A stretch of DNA of 64,000 nt from Bacillus cereus (GCF_025917685.1 NZ_CP089518.1:3721001-3785000), one strand, 5' to 3'. Counted from the first letter of the stretch, positions 15,183-25,546 are shown. Numbers and translations: made by a program. The notes: generated from the letters alone by a model not told the origin.

Positions 15183-16091
15183 CTATTTCCGTAAAATATT
15201 TAGTGCTTCTTCAAACACTTCTGGAATCGGTGCTTCAAACTCAATATATTCACCAGTACGAGGGTGATCGAAACCTAAAATCCCTGCATGAAGTGCTTGC
15301 CCATTCATATCTAATGTTTTCTTCGGACCATACTTTGGATCTCCCGCAAGTGGATAGCCAATATATTTCATATGAACACGAATTTGGTGCGTACGTCCTG
15401 TTTCTAAGCGACATTCTACAAGTGTGAAGTCTTTGAAGCGCTCTAACACTTGGAAGTGCGTAACAGCATTCTTACCATTTTCATCAACTGTCATACTTTG
15501 ACGCTCTTTCTTATCACGGCCAATTGGTGCATCAATCGTTCCCTTATCATGCGGAATAACACCGTGCACAATCGCTTTGTAACGTCTTGTTACTGTTTTT
15601 GCTACAAGTTGATTTACAAGTGATTCGTGCGCCATATCATTTTTAGCAACCATTAATAGTCCAGATGTATCTTTATCAATACGATGAACGATACCAGGAC
15701 GCATTACACCATTAATACCTGATAGGTCTGTACAATGATGCATAAGTCCGTTTACAAGCGTACCACTTGTATGTCCTGGTGCCGGATGTACAACCATACC
15801 ACGTGGCTTATTTACAACGAGTACATCTGCATCTTCATAATGAATTTCTAAATTCATATCTTCCGCTTTAATATCAAACTCTTCTGGGTCAGGAATTGTT
15901 ACTGTAATTTCATCATTTCCTTTTACTTTATAATTCCCTTTAACTGATTTCCCATTTACTGTGACAACAGCATCTTTAATCCATTGCTGTACTTGTGAAC
16001 GTGACCATTCACTGTTTATTTCTGCAACGAATTTATCAATTCGCTCGCTTTTTTGTTCTTCTGCAACTGTTACTTGTACTACTTCACTCAT
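15183..16091 (-). CDS. rluD: RluD-family 23S rRNA pseudouridine synthase (YlyB-type)
   Basis: The 302-residue protein has an N-terminal S4 RNA-binding domain (about 14-62) and an RsuA/RluA catalytic domain with the HRIDKDTSGLL motif at 136 onward, catalytic Asp139. This family isomerises uridines in 23S rRNA; the E. coli enzyme targets helix 69, but the Bacillus targets are less certain, so the symbol marks the family. It lies four bases after lspA, the usual Bacillus arrangement lspA-ylyB-pyrR. Confidence 0.9.
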   Translation of the reverse strand: MSEVVQVTVAEEQKSERIDKFVAEINSEWSRSQVQQWIKDAVVTVNGKSVKGNYKVKGNDEITVTIPDPEEFDIKAEDMNLEIHYEDADVLVVNKPRGMVVHPAPGHTSGTLVNGLMHHCTDLSGINGVMRPGIVHRIDKDTSGLLMVAKNDMAHESLVNQLVAKTVTRRYKAIVHGVIPHDKGTIDAPIGRDKKERQSMTVDENGKNAVTHFQVLERFKDFTLVECRLETGRTHQIRVHMKYIGYPLAGDPKYGPKKTLDMNGQALHAGILGFDHPRTGEYIEFEAPIPEVFEEALNILRK

Positions 16092-16095
16092 TCAA

Positions 16096-16611
<516 letters not shown>

Positions 16612-16678
16612 TCACAATGAACCTTTATAGAAGAATAAAATAAATTAAAAAAAGGTAATATAATATCGTTGTGCGCAC

Positions 16679-17008
16679 TCATACATTTACCTTTTCATAG
16701 AAAAATTCATGAATCGTACGGGCAGTCGGCATTGTTTTCATTTGTTTTGTAGGAATTGCTCTCCCAGTTTCTTCACAAATACCGTACATATCTATTTCCA
16801 TTTTAAACAATGCACGTTCTACATCTTTTAAATCCTCTTTTATATCATGTAATAGCAGTTTTTTCTTTATCTCTTCCTTAATTTCATATCCAAGCTCCCC
16901 GCTAAACTCTGTATCATATTTGTGCATGACTTCTTTAGCTAGTCTCTCTTGCAACTCTTTTCTCATCAATTGCAATTCTTCTTTTATTTCCATATACATT
17001 TCATTCAC
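16679..17008 (-). CDS. ylyA: DksA/TraR-like regulator YlyA
   Basis: The 109-residue protein has an N-terminal coiled-coil (about 1-75, rich in Glu and Lys) and the C-terminal signature YGICEETGRAIPTKQMKTMPTA typical of Bacillus YteA/YlyA proteins. Only one cysteine remains of the DksA four-cysteine zinc site, so it probably binds no zinc, as is usual for this branch. B. subtilis YlyA, in the same place between ileS and lspA, modulates sigma-G-dependent transcription. The start is a GTG at 17008, 9 bases after GGGAGG; an ATG three codons later is an alternative. Confidence 0.85.
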   Translation of the reverse strand: MNEMYMEIKEELQLMRKELQERLAKEVMHKYDTEFSGELGYEIKEEIKKKLLLHDIKEDLKDVERALFKMEIDMYGICEETGRAIPTKQMKTMPTARTIHEFFYEKVNV

Positions 17009-17133
17009 GTGTACATTCCTCCCAGCTGCAATGTACGATTAGTGTGTCCGAAATTCTCATGCTTACCTCACACACATTTTTCCTTCATAGGAAAGAGAGT
17101 GAAAGTTATTTCAATATATTATCAACGAAAAAA

Positions 17134-17173
17134 CAAAAAAACTGACTGCACTTACGCGCAGTCAGTTTTTTAT
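17134..17173 (-). terminator. terminator of ileS
   Basis: A 14-bp perfect stem, AAAAAACTGACTGC (17136-17149) with GCAGTCAGTTTTTT (17158-17171), ends in a T run on the minus strand, immediately after the ileS stop. Confidence 0.92.
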
Positions 17174-19938
17174 TATTTTACATAGTTTTCTTTAACAACT
17201 GTTGCACAACGCTCACATAATGTTTCATGTTCTGCATCTTTACCAATTGTTTCTGAAACAACCCAACAACGTTCACACGTCTCACCTGTCGCCTGTGCTA
17301 CAACTACAGCTGTATGCTCATACTTTGGTGCTTCTGTTGGCGCTTCTTCAATTGTACCACCAAGTTTATACTCAGAAACGATGAATAATTGCTTTAAGTC
17401 TTCACTAATAGACTCTAACATAGCCTTCATTTCTGCAGTCGGATATAGCGTAATGCTCGCATTTAATGACTTACCAATTACTTTCTCATTACGAGCTACT
17501 TCTAACGCTTTTAAAACGTCATCTCGTAATGTCATAAATGCATCCCATTTTGCTCTTAACGCTTCTGAACCCTCTACTTCTGTAGCTTCTGGCATATTAG
17601 TTAACTGTACGCTTTCTTCTTCTGCACCAGGAACATATGGCCATACTTCATCAGCTGTATGAGGTAAGATTGGTGTTACAAGTTTCGTTAATGCAACAAG
17701 AACATCATATAATACAGTTTGAATTGCACGACGATCCGCGTGATTTGCACCTTCAATGTATAAAATGTCTTTTGCAAAGTCTAAGTAGAATGAACTTAGA
17801 TCAATTGTACAGAAGTTGTGAATTGCATGATATACAGCAGCAAAGTCATATGTTTCATATGCATCTTTTACTTTTGTAATTAAGTCATTTAACTTCACTA
17901 ACATGTAACGATCTACTTCACGAAGTTCAGCTACTGCTACTGTATTTTCACTTGGATTAAAGTCATCTAAGTTTCCTAATAAGAAACGGAATGTGTTACG
18001 GATTTTACGATACACTTCTGCTACTTGTTTTAAAATATCATCTGAAATACGTACATCAGATTGATAGTCAACAGAAGATACCCATAAGCGTAAAATGTCT
18101 CCGCCTAATTGATCCATAATTTTCTTCGGTACGACGATATTTCCAATCGACTTACTCATTTTACGTCCTTCACCATCTAATACGAAACCGTGGCTTAGTA
18201 CGCCTTTATATGGAGCTTTACCTGTTACAGCAACCGCTGTTGATAATGAAGAGTTAAACCAACCACGATACTGGTCAGATCCTTCTAAATATAAATCAGC
18301 TGGACGTTGTAAGTCTTCGCGCTCTTCTAATACCGCTTGATGAGAAGAACCTGAATCGAACCATACATCCATGATGTCTGTTTCTTTACGGAATTCACCA
18401 TTTGGGCTACCTGGGTGTGTAAAGCCTTCTGGTAATAGATCTTTCGCTTCACGCTCGAACCATACGTTAGAACCGTGTTCACGGAATAAATCTGCTACGT
18501 GGTTAATTGTTTCATCCGTAATAATTGGATCGCCATTCTCAGCATAGAATACAGGAATTGGTACACCCCATGCACGCTGACGAGAAATACACCAGTCACC
18601 ACGGTCACGAACCATATTATGAAGACGAGTTTCTCCCCACGCTGGTACCCATTTCGTTTCCGCAACAGCTTCTAATAACTCTTTACGGAATGCTTCAATA
18701 GATGCAAACCACTGTGCTGTCGCACGGAAAATAATTGGTTTTTTCGTTCTCCAATCATGTGGGTATGAATGCGTAATGAATGTTAGTTTTAGTAACGCGC
18801 CTACTTCTTCTAATTTTTCTGTAATTGGCTTGTTAGCTTTATCATAGAATAAGCCTTCAAATCCAGGTGCTTCCTCTGTTAATACACCTTTATCGTCAAC
18901 TGGACAAAGTACTTCTAATCCATACTTTTTACCAACAATAAAGTCATCTTCTCCGTGTCCTGGTGCTGTATGAACACAACCTGTACCTGCATCTGTTGTT
19001 ACGTGATCTCCTAGCATAACTAATGAATCACGATCGTAGAATGGATGTTTTGCAACTGTGTACTCAAGTTCGCTACCTTTTACCGTTTTCACAACTTCAG
19101 CATTTTCCCACTCTAACGTTTTTGCAACTGTCTCAAATAGTTCAGAAGCAATAATATATTTTTCATCATTTACTTTTACGATGCTGTATTCAAGTTCTGG
19201 GTGAACAGAAATACCTAAGTTTGCAGGTAACGTCCAAGGTGTTGTTGTCCAGATAATAAATTTCTCATCACCTTCTAATACGTTCTTTCCATCTTTTACA
19301 GGGAATGCTACGTAAATAGATGCTGATTTTTTATCTTGGTATTCAATTTCAGCTTCTGCTAAAGCTGATTCACTCGTTGGAGACCAGTAAACTGGTTTTT
19401 GCCCTTTATAGATATAACCTTTTTTCGCCATATCACCAAACACTTTAATTTGTTGTGCTTCATAAGCTGGCTCTAAAGTAATGTATGGGTTATCCCAATC
19501 AGCACGTACACCTAGACGCTTAAATTGTTCACGTTGACGTTCTACTTGTTCATATGCATACTCTGCACATAACTTACGGAACTCAGCAACTGTCATTTCT
19601 TTACGCTTTACACCTTTATTTGTTAAAGCTTGTTCAATTGGTAAACCGTGCGTATCCCAACCTGGAACATATGGCGCAGAGTAACCAGTCATAGATTTAT
19701 AACGAACAATAAAGTCTTTTAATACTTTATTTAATGCATGTCCCATATGAATGTCACCATTCGCATATGGAGGTCCATCATGTAGTACAAATAAAGGACG
19801 ACCTTTTGTATGTTCTTGTACCTTTTCATAAATATTCATTTCAGCCCACTTTTCTTGCATTGCAGGCTCACGTTTTGGTAAATTCCCACGCATTGGGAAC
19901 TCTGTTTTTGGCATTAGTAATGTATTTTTGTACTCCAT
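17173..19938 (-). CDS. ileS: isoleucyl-tRNA synthetase
   Basis: IleS charges tRNA-Ile and edits mischarged valine. The 921-residue class I synthetase has HMGH at 64-67 (HIGH motif), KMSKS in [10 protein letters not shown] near 593, the CP1 editing domain with WTTTPWTLP and [15 protein letters not shown], and a C-terminal zinc finger with CERCW and CERC pairs. I start at ATG 19938 (MEYKNTLL), 8 bases after GGAGG; the TTG two codons earlier is too close. A T-box leader lies upstream, so expression responds to uncharged tRNA-Ile. Confidence 0.97.
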   Translation of the reverse strand: MEYKNTLLMPKTEFPMRGNLPKREPAMQEKWAEMNIYEKVQEHTKGRPLFVLHDGPPYANGDIHMGHALNKVLKDFIVRYKSMTGYSAPYVPGWDTHGLPIEQALTNKGVKRKEMTVAEFRKLCAEYAYEQVERQREQFKRLGVRADWDNPYITLEPAYEAQQIKVFGDMAKKGYIYKGQKPVYWSPTSESALAEAEIEYQDKKSASIYVAFPVKDGKNVLEGDEKFIIWTTTPWTLPANLGISVHPELEYSIVKVNDEKYIIASELFETVAKTLEWENAEVVKTVKGSELEYTVAKHPFYDRDSLVMLGDHVTTDAGTGCVHTAPGHGEDDFIVGKKYGLEVLCPVDDKGVLTEEAPGFEGLFYDKANKPITEKLEEVGALLKLTFITHSYPHDWRTKKPIIFRATAQWFASIEAFRKELLEAVAETKWVPAWGETRLHNMVRDRGDWCISRQRAWGVPIPVFYAENGDPIITDETINHVADLFREHGSNVWFEREAKDLLPEGFTHPGSPNGEFRKETDIMDVWFDSGSSHQAVLEEREDLQRPADLYLEGSDQYRGWFNSSLSTAVAVTGKAPYKGVLSHGFVLDGEGRKMSKSIGNIVVPKKIMDQLGGDILRLWVSSVDYQSDVRISDDILKQVAEVYRKIRNTFRFLLGNLDDFNPSENTVAVAELREVDRYMLVKLNDLITKVKDAYETYDFAAVYHAIHNFCTIDLSSFYLDFAKDILYIEGANHADRRAIQTVLYDVLVALTKLVTPILPHTADEVWPYVPGAEEESVQLTNMPEATEVEGSEALRAKWDAFMTLRDDVLKALEVARNEKVIGKSLNASITLYPTAEMKAMLESISEDLKQLFIVSEYKLGGTIEEAPTEAPKYEHTAVVVAQATGETCERCWVVSETIGKDAEHETLCERCATVVKENYVK

Positions 19939-19985
19939 GCTCAATTCCTCCTTACATGTATAAAAGAAAAGACCTAAAAAACGGA

Positions 19986-20240
19986 ATAAAAAAGAGACTT
20001 TCTCATCCCAAAAAGGGACGAGAAAGTCTCCCGCGGTACCACCCTAGTAGATCCTATACGCATGTATACAATCCTCTTTATATTCTTAACGCGAATATAA
20101 CGCCTACGCTTACTCTATTTGTTCAGCGCGGAACTCCAGGGTGATATTCCCATAATCTCCTTATCCTGAGCTTACACCATCCTCAGTTCGCTATATAAGG
20201 TATGAAAAAGGTACTTATCCCTATCTTCGTTTTTCTTAAT
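19986..20240 (-). promoter_or_regulatory. T-box riboswitch, isoleucine specifier, upstream of ileS
   Basis: On the minus strand the T-box sequence AGGGTGGTACCGCG (complement 20032-20045) precedes a terminator stem AGACTTTCTCGTCCC/GGGATGAGAAAGTCT with T run (19988-20030). In stem I the specifier loop AATATCACC offers ATC (20145-20143), an Ile codon, which matches the downstream gene. Binding of uncharged tRNA-Ile would favour the antiterminator. Confidence 0.95.
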
Positions 20241-20256
20241 AAATATGCTGTTTAAA

Positions 20257-20285
20257 ATTATATGTAATAATGGGAAAAACGTCAA
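20257..20285 (-). promoter_or_regulatory. sigma-A-type promoter of the ileS T-box transcript
   Basis: Minus strand: TTGACG (20285-20280), 17-base spacer, TATAAT (20262-20257). The -35 lies three bases from the divIVA stop codon, and the start would be just before the T-box stem I. Confidence 0.85.
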
Positions 20286-20287
20286 GC

Positions 20288-20794
20288 TTACACTGTTTCT
20301 TCTTTTTTCAACAGCTCGTCCACTTCGTCTTCTAACTCAATTAGTTTATCCCAATCATCGTTGTTTAACATTTCAAGCTGTGTTTCTAATAGCATACGGA
20401 AACGAGTACGGAATACTTTTGCTTGTTTTTTTAATTCTTCAATATCAAATGCCACTTTTCTTGATTTTACTAGCGCTTCGTTAATGATACGATCCGCATT
20501 CTTTTCCGCTTCACGTACGATTAATTTCGCTTCTTTTTGCGCATTACGTTTCACTTCTTCCGCTGCTTCTTGTGCAACAACGATAGATTTGTTTAGCGTA
20601 TCTTCAATATTAGAAAAATGATCTAACTTTCCTTCTAATTGCGCAACCTTTTCTTCTAAAGTTTTTTTCTCACGAATGACTAATTCATAATCTTTGATAA
20701 TTTGATCAAGAAACTCATTTACTTGATCTTCATCATAGCCACGGAATCCGCGACCAAATTCTTTGTTATGAATATCTAATGGTGTTAACGGCAC
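20288..20794 (-). CDS. divIVA: cell-division protein DivIVA
   Basis: DivIVA binds curved membrane at the division site and poles and recruits Min proteins; during sporulation it helps anchor chromosome origins. The 168-residue protein has the conserved lipid-binding N-terminus MPLTPLDIHNKEFGRGFRGYDE-like sequence (phenylalanine and arginine near 13-18) followed by two long coiled-coil stretches (about 30-65 and 75-160). It heads the typical order divIVA after ylmH, with a gap of 89 bases. Confidence 0.95.
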   Translation of the reverse strand: MPLTPLDIHNKEFGRGFRGYDEDQVNEFLDQIIKDYELVIREKKTLEEKVAQLEGKLDHFSNIEDTLNKSIVVAQEAAEEVKRNAQKEAKLIVREAEKNADRIINEALVKSRKVAFDIEELKKQAKVFRTRFRMLLETQLEMLNNDDWDKLIELEDEVDELLKKEETV

Positions 20795-20883
20795 AACGCC
20801 ACCTCCAAGTAGTTATCTAAATTTCCTCTTTCAATTATATCTTTTCTTCGACAAAATAGGAGGATTTCCTTCTAAAAAACCAA

Positions 20884-21651
20884 TCATTTTAGTATACCAT
20901 ACAAAATTCTCCATTTGTCGCGCTTCGTTTTACCTTCTACAGAAAATATTTTACTTCTTCCGTATCCTCTAACCGAGAATACATCTCCTGGAAAACATTC
21001 ATACGCAGTTTGTTCTACTGTTTTCCAATTGACTTTTACTAAGCCACCTTTTATAAGAGGCTGTACTTTCTGCCTGGATATATGTAGCATTTCAGCTAAC
21101 AAAACATCTAGACGAAGTGATGAAACTGTTCCAGATTTTTCTCCCCACTTTTCACCTACACACAAAATTTGTTCTGCTTGTACAGGCGTGAGAGATACTT
21201 TCACTTTCCCTATTGATTGTAAGTTCATTTCAATATAAGATGCAACTTCTTTTGCAACTGCAATTTGGGCACGATTTTCTTGAAGCAAAATATCACCACA
21301 TTTTTCTCTGGTTAAACCAAGTGACATAAATGCACCTAATATTTGCCTGTGTTCTAGCGTATAAAATTTGGAAGGATAGTCAATTTCTAATACTTCTACT
21401 TGAAATTCTTCTTCATTTAATTCTAGATAGTCTGGATAAATTAGTGCTCTTTTTCGTTCAGATTCAGGCATCGCACCATCAAAGCGTACAGCAACCTCTC
21501 CTTGCCCTATTACCATAGAGACAATTTGTTGCTGTCTTGGATCAAGAAAATCTGTTAACTTGACTTGATGATACTCAGCCTCCTGTTTCCACTCTAATAC
21601 TTTATCCACAAAGACCTCTTCATCAGGTCTAAAATGCTCATAGATGCTCAT
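20884..21651 (-). CDS. ylmH: S4-domain RNA-binding protein YlmH
   Basis: The 255-residue protein has an N-terminal YlmH-type domain and a C-terminal S4 domain (about 180-245, RLDVLLAEMLHISRQKVQPLIKGGLVKVN). YlmH of B. subtilis binds stalled or split ribosomes and has been tied to ribosome rescue, so a translation role fits better than a division role despite its neighbours. It follows ylmG by 15 bases and is probably co-transcribed with the sepF group. Confidence 0.93.
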   Translation of the reverse strand: MSIYEHFRPDEEVFVDKVLEWKQEAEYHQVKLTDFLDPRQQQIVSMVIGQGEVAVRFDGAMPESERKRALIYPDYLELNEEEFQVEVLEIDYPSKFYTLEHRQILGAFMSLGLTREKCGDILLQENRAQIAVAKEVASYIEMNLQSIGKVKVSLTPVQAEQILCVGEKWGEKSGTVSSLRLDVLLAEMLHISRQKVQPLIKGGLVKVNWKTVEQTAYECFPGDVFSVRGYGRSKIFSVEGKTKRDKWRILYGILK

Positions 21652-21666
21652 GTAAGTAACCTCTTA

Positions 21667-21930
21667 TTATAAGAAATAGCGGAATAAACTTACTAAACCA
21701 TTTGTAGCAAGCTTTAACGCAAGAATCGCAACGATTGGAGAGATGTCAATCATACCAAGCGGCGGAATAAACCTGCGAAATGGTTCTAAATACGGTTCAC
21801 AAATACGTGCAAGAAACTCTCCAAAAGTTGATTCCTTTGCACCAGGAAACCATGATAGGAGAATGTAAATAATAAGTGCCCACGAGTAAATCTCGATAGC
21901 ATAAAGTAAAACTGTTAAAACTGTTCCCAT
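21667..21930 (-). CDS. ylmG: YggT-family membrane protein YlmG
   Basis: An 87-residue protein with two hydrophobic segments (about 4-28 and 60-85) and the family motif [28 protein letters not shown] central loop ending in RRFIPPLG. YggT proteins sit in the cell membrane and are conserved next to sepF; a link to division or envelope stress is suggested but the biochemical role is unknown. It is six bases after sepF. Confidence 0.93.
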   Translation of the reverse strand: MGTVLTVLLYAIEIYSWALIIYILLSWFPGAKESTFGEFLARICEPYLEPFRRFIPPLGMIDISPIVAILALKLATNGLVSLFRYFL

Positions 21931-21936
21931 GGCGTA

Positions 21937-22407
21937 TTACCACCTCTTTATATTTGTTTCTTCTTCTTCACCGAACAACTCTGAAATTGCACCAACAATA
22001 TCTACATTTTCAGGTGTACACATAAATGTTTTTGGGCCTATCTTTTGAATATCCCCGTCTATAGCGTATACAGTACCACTTAAAAAGTCAACGATACGTA
22101 CAGCTTGATCTGTAGACATTCTTTGTAAATTAATTACAACAGCTCGTCTACCTTTTAAGTGATCCGAAATGCCTTGTGCTTCCGAATATGTGCGTGGTTC
22201 TAGTAAAACAACTTTTGAAGATTGCTTCGCTGTTTCAATACTCACTACATTTTGCTTCGGTTGCATTTTCGCAAACGGAACATCTTGTTTTTCAGGGGGG
22301 TCTTGTTGTTTTTTCATGTCTGTTTGCTCCTTTTCATAACTATATTGAGCTGCTTCTTTTTCTTCCGGTGTGTCAAAAAAGAAGTATTTTACTTTTGACC
22401 AACTCAT
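21937..22407 (-). CDS. sepF: cell-division protein SepF
   Basis: SepF binds FtsZ filaments and the membrane and helps shape the septum. The 156-residue protein has the N-terminal amphipathic membrane anchor ([11 protein letters not shown]), a charged, proline- and glutamine-rich linker (about 15-60) and the C-terminal SepF core with [22 protein letters not shown]. The ribosome binding site is AAGGAG. It is downstream of ylmE with a 19-base gap. Confidence 0.95.
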   Translation of the reverse strand: MSWSKVKYFFFDTPEEKEAAQYSYEKEQTDMKKQQDPPEKQDVPFAKMQPKQNVVSIETAKQSSKVVLLEPRTYSEAQGISDHLKGRRAVVINLQRMSTDQAVRIVDFLSGTVYAIDGDIQKIGPKTFMCTPENVDIVGAISELFGEEEETNIKRW

Positions 22408-22426
22408 AATAACTTTCTCCTTCCTC

Positions 22427-23101
22427 TTACGCTTTTCCTACTAAAACCGTTCCCAAACGAATATATGTAGCGCCTTCCTCAATTGCAATCGTGTAATCAT
22501 TTGACATTCCCATTGATAATTCTTTACATGGTGCATGTAATAATTCTAGCTCTTGCACCTCTGTTTGTAGCATGCGCAATTCCTTAAAGCAGCGACGAAT
22601 CTCTTCCTCTTCTCCTGTAAACGGAGCCATTGTCATTAATCCTACCACTTCAATCTTATCCAATTCTTGCAAACTTTGAATAAAAGAAATTGTTTCTTCT
22701 ATCGCCAATCCTTGCTTTGATTCTTCAGATGATGTTTTCACTTGAATAAAGCATTTAACTTTCTTATCAGCACGTTTTTGAATTTCTTTTGCAAGTGAGA
22801 GACGATCTAATGAATGTAAATAATCAATCTCATTAATGATTTCTTTTACTTTTCTCGTTTGCAATGAGCCAATAAAATGCCAATTCACGTTTGAACCGAA
22901 ATGCTCGTATTTTTGTGAGAAACCTTCATTTCTATTTTCACCTAAATCAATAATTCCTGCTTCAATTACTTCGCTTGTTTTTTCAATTCCTACAGTTTTT
23001 GTAACTGCAACGAGCTTAATATCTTTCATCGAACGTCCAGCTCGTGCACAAGATTCTTTAATTGCTTCGTTTACACCTGCTAAATTCCCTTGCACTGTCA
23101 C
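22427..23101 (-). CDS. ylmE: YggS-family pyridoxal-phosphate homeostasis protein
   Basis: The 224-residue TIM-barrel protein binds PLP without known catalysis and takes part in vitamin B6 and amino acid homeostasis. PLP Lys lies in VAVTKTVG near residue 34, and the phosphate-binding [22 protein letters not shown] is near the C-terminus. I start at GTG 23101, ten bases after AGGAGG; the GTG at 23110, which overlaps the ylmD stop, directly abuts the site. Confidence 0.92.
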   Translation of the reverse strand: MTVQGNLAGVNEAIKESCARAGRSMKDIKLVAVTKTVGIEKTSEVIEAGIIDLGENRNEGFSQKYEHFGSNVNWHFIGSLQTRKVKEIINEIDYLHSLDRLSLAKEIQKRADKKVKCFIQVKTSSEESKQGLAIEETISFIQSLQELDKIEVVGLMTMAPFTGEEEEIRRCFKELRMLQTEVQELELLHAPCKELSMGMSNDYTIAIEEGATYIRLGTVLVGKA

Positions 23102-23106
23102 TTGCT

Positions 23107-23916
23107 TCACTCCTCCTTAAAACCTATGAAACTCAACATTCTCCCCGTCTTACCTTGATCACGACGATGAGAGAAAAATAATTGTTCTTCACAGCTTGTA
23201 CAAAGAGATGACATTACAATATGTTCTTCTTTTATGCCTGCTTGTACACATAATATACGATTAACTTCTTTTAAATTAATTGCATACTGACCATCAGAAA
23301 TTACTTTATAAGGAACAGGTCCGTTTACTACTTGCTGTGCTGCTGTTAATACACGATCATCAACAACATAACAACATGATCCGATCGCCGGCCCAATTGC
23401 GACATGAATTTCATCACTTGAAACACCTTCTGCATTCCACTTTTGAATCATTTCTTTCGCGATCTCTGTTACAGTCCCTTTCCACCCAGCATGCGCAAGT
23501 CCTATCATATCATGTGATGGTGCATAAAAATAGAGCGGAACACAATCAGCGTAACAAGATGTTAAGAGAACATCTTTGTTCGTCGTATAAATGCCATCCG
23601 TTTTTGGAATACCGTCTTCATATGAATAAACGCCTTTCCCTTTTTCTTGCAATCCTACTTTCTCAACATGATGGTCATGAACTTGTTCAGAGCAAATCCA
23701 GTTTTCTAATGGTTTTTGTAACTTATTTGCTAAAATGCGTCTGTTTTCATGAACGTTCTCCACGATATCATTCACATGTAATCCTAAATTCATCGCATGA
23801 AAGGAGCCTGTACTTACTCCACCATCTTTTGTCGTAAATCCAACAGTAATGTTTCCAAGTTCTTTCCACGCTTGTAAATACAGTATACCGTCCACATATT
23901 TAAATGGTTCTCTCAT
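23107..23916 (-). CDS. ylmD: purine nucleoside phosphorylase YlmD (laccase-domain family)
   Basis: The 269-residue protein belongs to the DUF152/YfiH family, now known for zinc-dependent purine nucleoside phosphorolysis and adenosine deamination. Signature stretches are SCYADCVPLYFYAP, GLAHAGWKGTVTEIA and GPAIGSCCYVV, containing the metal-binding His and Cys residues. The start is MREPFKYVDG at ATG 23916, with AAAGGAG 11 bases upstream; the longer frame has no site. It ends six bases before the chosen ylmE start. Confidence 0.92.
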   Translation of the reverse strand: MREPFKYVDGILYLQAWKELGNITVGFTTKDGGVSTGSFHAMNLGLHVNDIVENVHENRRILANKLQKPLENWICSEQVHDHHVEKVGLQEKGKGVYSYEDGIPKTDGIYTTNKDVLLTSCYADCVPLYFYAPSHDMIGLAHAGWKGTVTEIAKEMIQKWNAEGVSSDEIHVAIGPAIGSCCYVVDDRVLTAAQQVVNGPVPYKVISDGQYAINLKEVNRILCVQAGIKEEHIVMSSLCTSCEEQLFFSHRRDQGKTGRMLSFIGFKEE

Positions 23917-23947
23917 AACAAAGCGGCTCCTTTTAATTAAAATAACA

Positions 23948-23990
23948 TAAAAAAGCATGGTACTTCCTGTCTATTTTACCATACTTTTAT
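23948..23990 (-). terminator. terminator between ylmC and ylmD
   Basis: Arms GTATGGTA and TACCATGC with a following TTTTTT on the minus strand, separated by a 14-base loop. It would end the ylmC transcript before ylmD. Confidence 0.7.
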
Positions 23991-24036
23991 TTTTTCATAA
24001 TGACAACTGAAAAAAAAGAGGAATTTGTAATATTCT

Positions 24037-24315
24037 TTAAGAAATTGTCGGTGTTTGTATTGATTCTGTTACAGAATTAATATTATCCACCCTCACAAGT
24101 ATGACATCTTCCCCAATCTTCATAATTTGCTCCCAAGGAATTACAAATTCTACTTCCTTTCCAAAGAGTCCAAGCATTCGTGTCTGCTTGGAAATAATAA
24201 CTGCCCTAATCTTCCCTGTGTCTATATCAAAATCAATATCTCCAATATTTCCAAGCCTTTTTCCATCTAAAACATTCACAACATCCTTCATTTGAAACTC
24301 CGAAATTCGAATCAT
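24037..24315 (-). CDS. ylmC: PRC-barrel protein YlmC/YmxH
   Basis: A 92-residue protein formed of a single PRC-barrel domain (MIRISEFQMKDVVNVLDGKRLGNIGDIDF-like start, then FGKEVEFVIPWEQIMKIGEDVILV). The family is widespread in spore formers; PRC barrels are found in RimM and photosynthetic reaction centres, and the Bacillus role is not settled. I use ATG 24315, six bases after GAGAGG; an ATG two codons earlier abuts the site. Confidence 0.9.
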   Translation of the reverse strand: MIRISEFQMKDVVNVLDGKRLGNIGDIDFDIDTGKIRAVIISKQTRMLGLFGKEVEFVIPWEQIMKIGEDVILVRVDNINSVTESIQTPTIS

Positions 24316-24576
24316 ATTCATCCTCTCCCTTATATCATGAATTGTAAGTACGCTCTCAAATAAAGTGCAACCTTAATCAGTGGAGATATTGCCCATCCCT
24401 ACTGACTATTCCCCCATGCCAATCGGACTTTTACGGGCAACATGACTTCCACCTAACTTCTTTACTTCAGCCGAATTTAAAAGCGAATAAGCAGTATATA
24501 ACTGCTACTAATAGAACATCCATTTTATTTTCATTATATGAACCGATCTACTTTACTATGAGCGCAAAATATTATA
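24316..24576. other. unassigned structured intergenic region between sigG and ylmC
   Basis: No gene with a start codon is visible here. On the minus strand there is a hairpin of 11 positions with one mismatch and one G-T pair (24377-24387 with 24395-24405). A second set of arms, TTGCCC and GGGCAA, could form an alternative pairing with it. A frame of about 32 codons ending GMGE-stop is open but lacks any start. It may be a leader of ylmC, a small RNA or a dispersed repeat; see findings. Confidence 0.45.
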
Positions 24577-24612
24577 TAAAAAAGGCCTCACCATAACTGG
24601 TGAGGGCCTTAT
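24577..24612 (-). terminator. terminator of sigG
   Basis: On the minus strand AAGGCC(C)TCACCA pairs with TGGTGAGGCCTT, with one bulged base, followed by TTTT. It overlaps the sigG stop codon. Confidence 0.88.
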
Positions 24613-25388
24613 CCTTGAATCGTCTTATTCATTTGCTTAATAGCAGACTTCTCCAAACGTGATACTTGCGCCTGAGAAATCCCAATTTCTTCGGCAACTT
24701 CCATCTGTGTCTTTCCTTGGAAGAAACGTTTTCGAATAATCATTTTCTCACGATCATTTAAACGTTTCATCCCCTCTTTCAACGCTAGTTCTTCAACCCA
24801 CTGCTCGTCCTTTTGTTTTTCATCACTTAACTGATCCATAACAAAAATAGGATCTCCTCCATCATTATAAATCGGTTCAAACAATGAAACTGGGTCTTGA
24901 ATAGCATCTAACGCAAAAACAATTTCTTCATGTGTCACTTCAAGAACTTTGGCAATATCCATTGCTGTCGGTTCTTTCGAGTTTTCAGCAATCAATTTCT
25001 CTCTTACTTGCAATGCTTTATACGCAATATCTCGTAACGACCGAGATACGCGAATTGGATTGTTATCACGCAAATATCTGCGTATTTCCCCAATAATCAT
25101 CGGCACAGCATACGTTGAAAATTTTACATTTTGGCCTAAATCAAAATTATCAATGGATTTCATAAGTCCAATGCAGCCAACTTGAAATAAATCATCAACA
25201 TATTCTCCTCTGTTATTAAATCTTTGGATGACGCTCAGTACAAGACGTAAGTTTCCATTCACTAATTTCTCTCTTGCGCTTATCTCTCCACTTTGCATTT
25301 CACGAAATAATTTACGCATCTCTTCATTTTTTAGTACTGGAAGTTTAGCTGTATCAACACCGCAAATTTCTACTTTGTTTCTCGTCAA
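24609..25388 (-). CDS. sigG: late forespore sigma factor sigma-G
   Basis: Sigma-G directs late forespore transcription, including SASP and germination genes. The 259-residue protein starts LTRNKVEICGVDTAKLPVL and has the region 2 signature RGEYVDDLFQVGCIGLMKSIDNFD, the conserved FSTYAVPMIIGEIRRYLRDN and a region 4 helix-turn-helix (TQMEVAEEIGISQAQVSRLEK). The start is TTG at 25388, seven bases after GGAGG; the open frame upstream is not coding. A sigma-F/G-type promoter and a strong terminator separate it from sigE. Confidence 0.96.
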   Translation of the reverse strand: MTRNKVEICGVDTAKLPVLKNEEMRKLFREMQSGEISAREKLVNGNLRLVLSVIQRFNNRGEYVDDLFQVGCIGLMKSIDNFDLGQNVKFSTYAVPMIIGEIRRYLRDNNPIRVSRSLRDIAYKALQVREKLIAENSKEPTAMDIAKVLEVTHEEIVFALDAIQDPVSLFEPIYNDGGDPIFVMDQLSDEKQKDEQWVEELALKEGMKRLNDREKMIIRKRFFQGKTQMEVAEEIGISQAQVSRLEKSAIKQMNKTIQG

Positions 25389-25424
25389 AGTGTTCCCTCC
25401 TATCGGGAGTTGCTGTACAGTGTA

Positions 25425-25453
25425 AAGTATTTCCTTTGAAGGGGATTTTATGC
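25425..25453 (-). promoter_or_regulatory. sigma-F/sigma-G-type promoter of sigG
   Basis: Minus strand: GCATA (25453-25449), 14-base spacer, GGAAATACTT (25434-25425). This fits the forespore consensus GYATA and GGnnAnAnT. In B. subtilis sigG is first read by sigma-F and then by itself. Confidence 0.75.
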
Positions 25454-25495
25454 ATGTGGTTTTTCCATCATTTTTCACAAACATCATATTTCCTA

Positions 25496-25546
25496 ATGCA
25501 CAAAAAAGAATAGGACCAGTCTAAATACCGACTGGTCCTATTCTTC
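25496..25546 (-). terminator. strong terminator between sigE and sigG
   Basis: A 16-bp perfect stem, AAGAATAGGACCAGTC (25506-25521) with its complement (25530-25545), is followed on the minus strand by TTTTTT. It begins inside the sigE stop codon and separates sigE from sigG transcription. Confidence 0.93.

Noticed and set aside
19986..20240. tRNA gene in the ileS leader
   Set aside because: The structured RNA carries the T-box sequence and terminator of a riboswitch; no cloverleaf is present.
24400..24500. Minus-strand frame of about 32 codons ending GMGE-stop
   Set aside because: No ATG, GTG or TTG starts it and a stop lies just upstream; kept only as part of the unassigned region.
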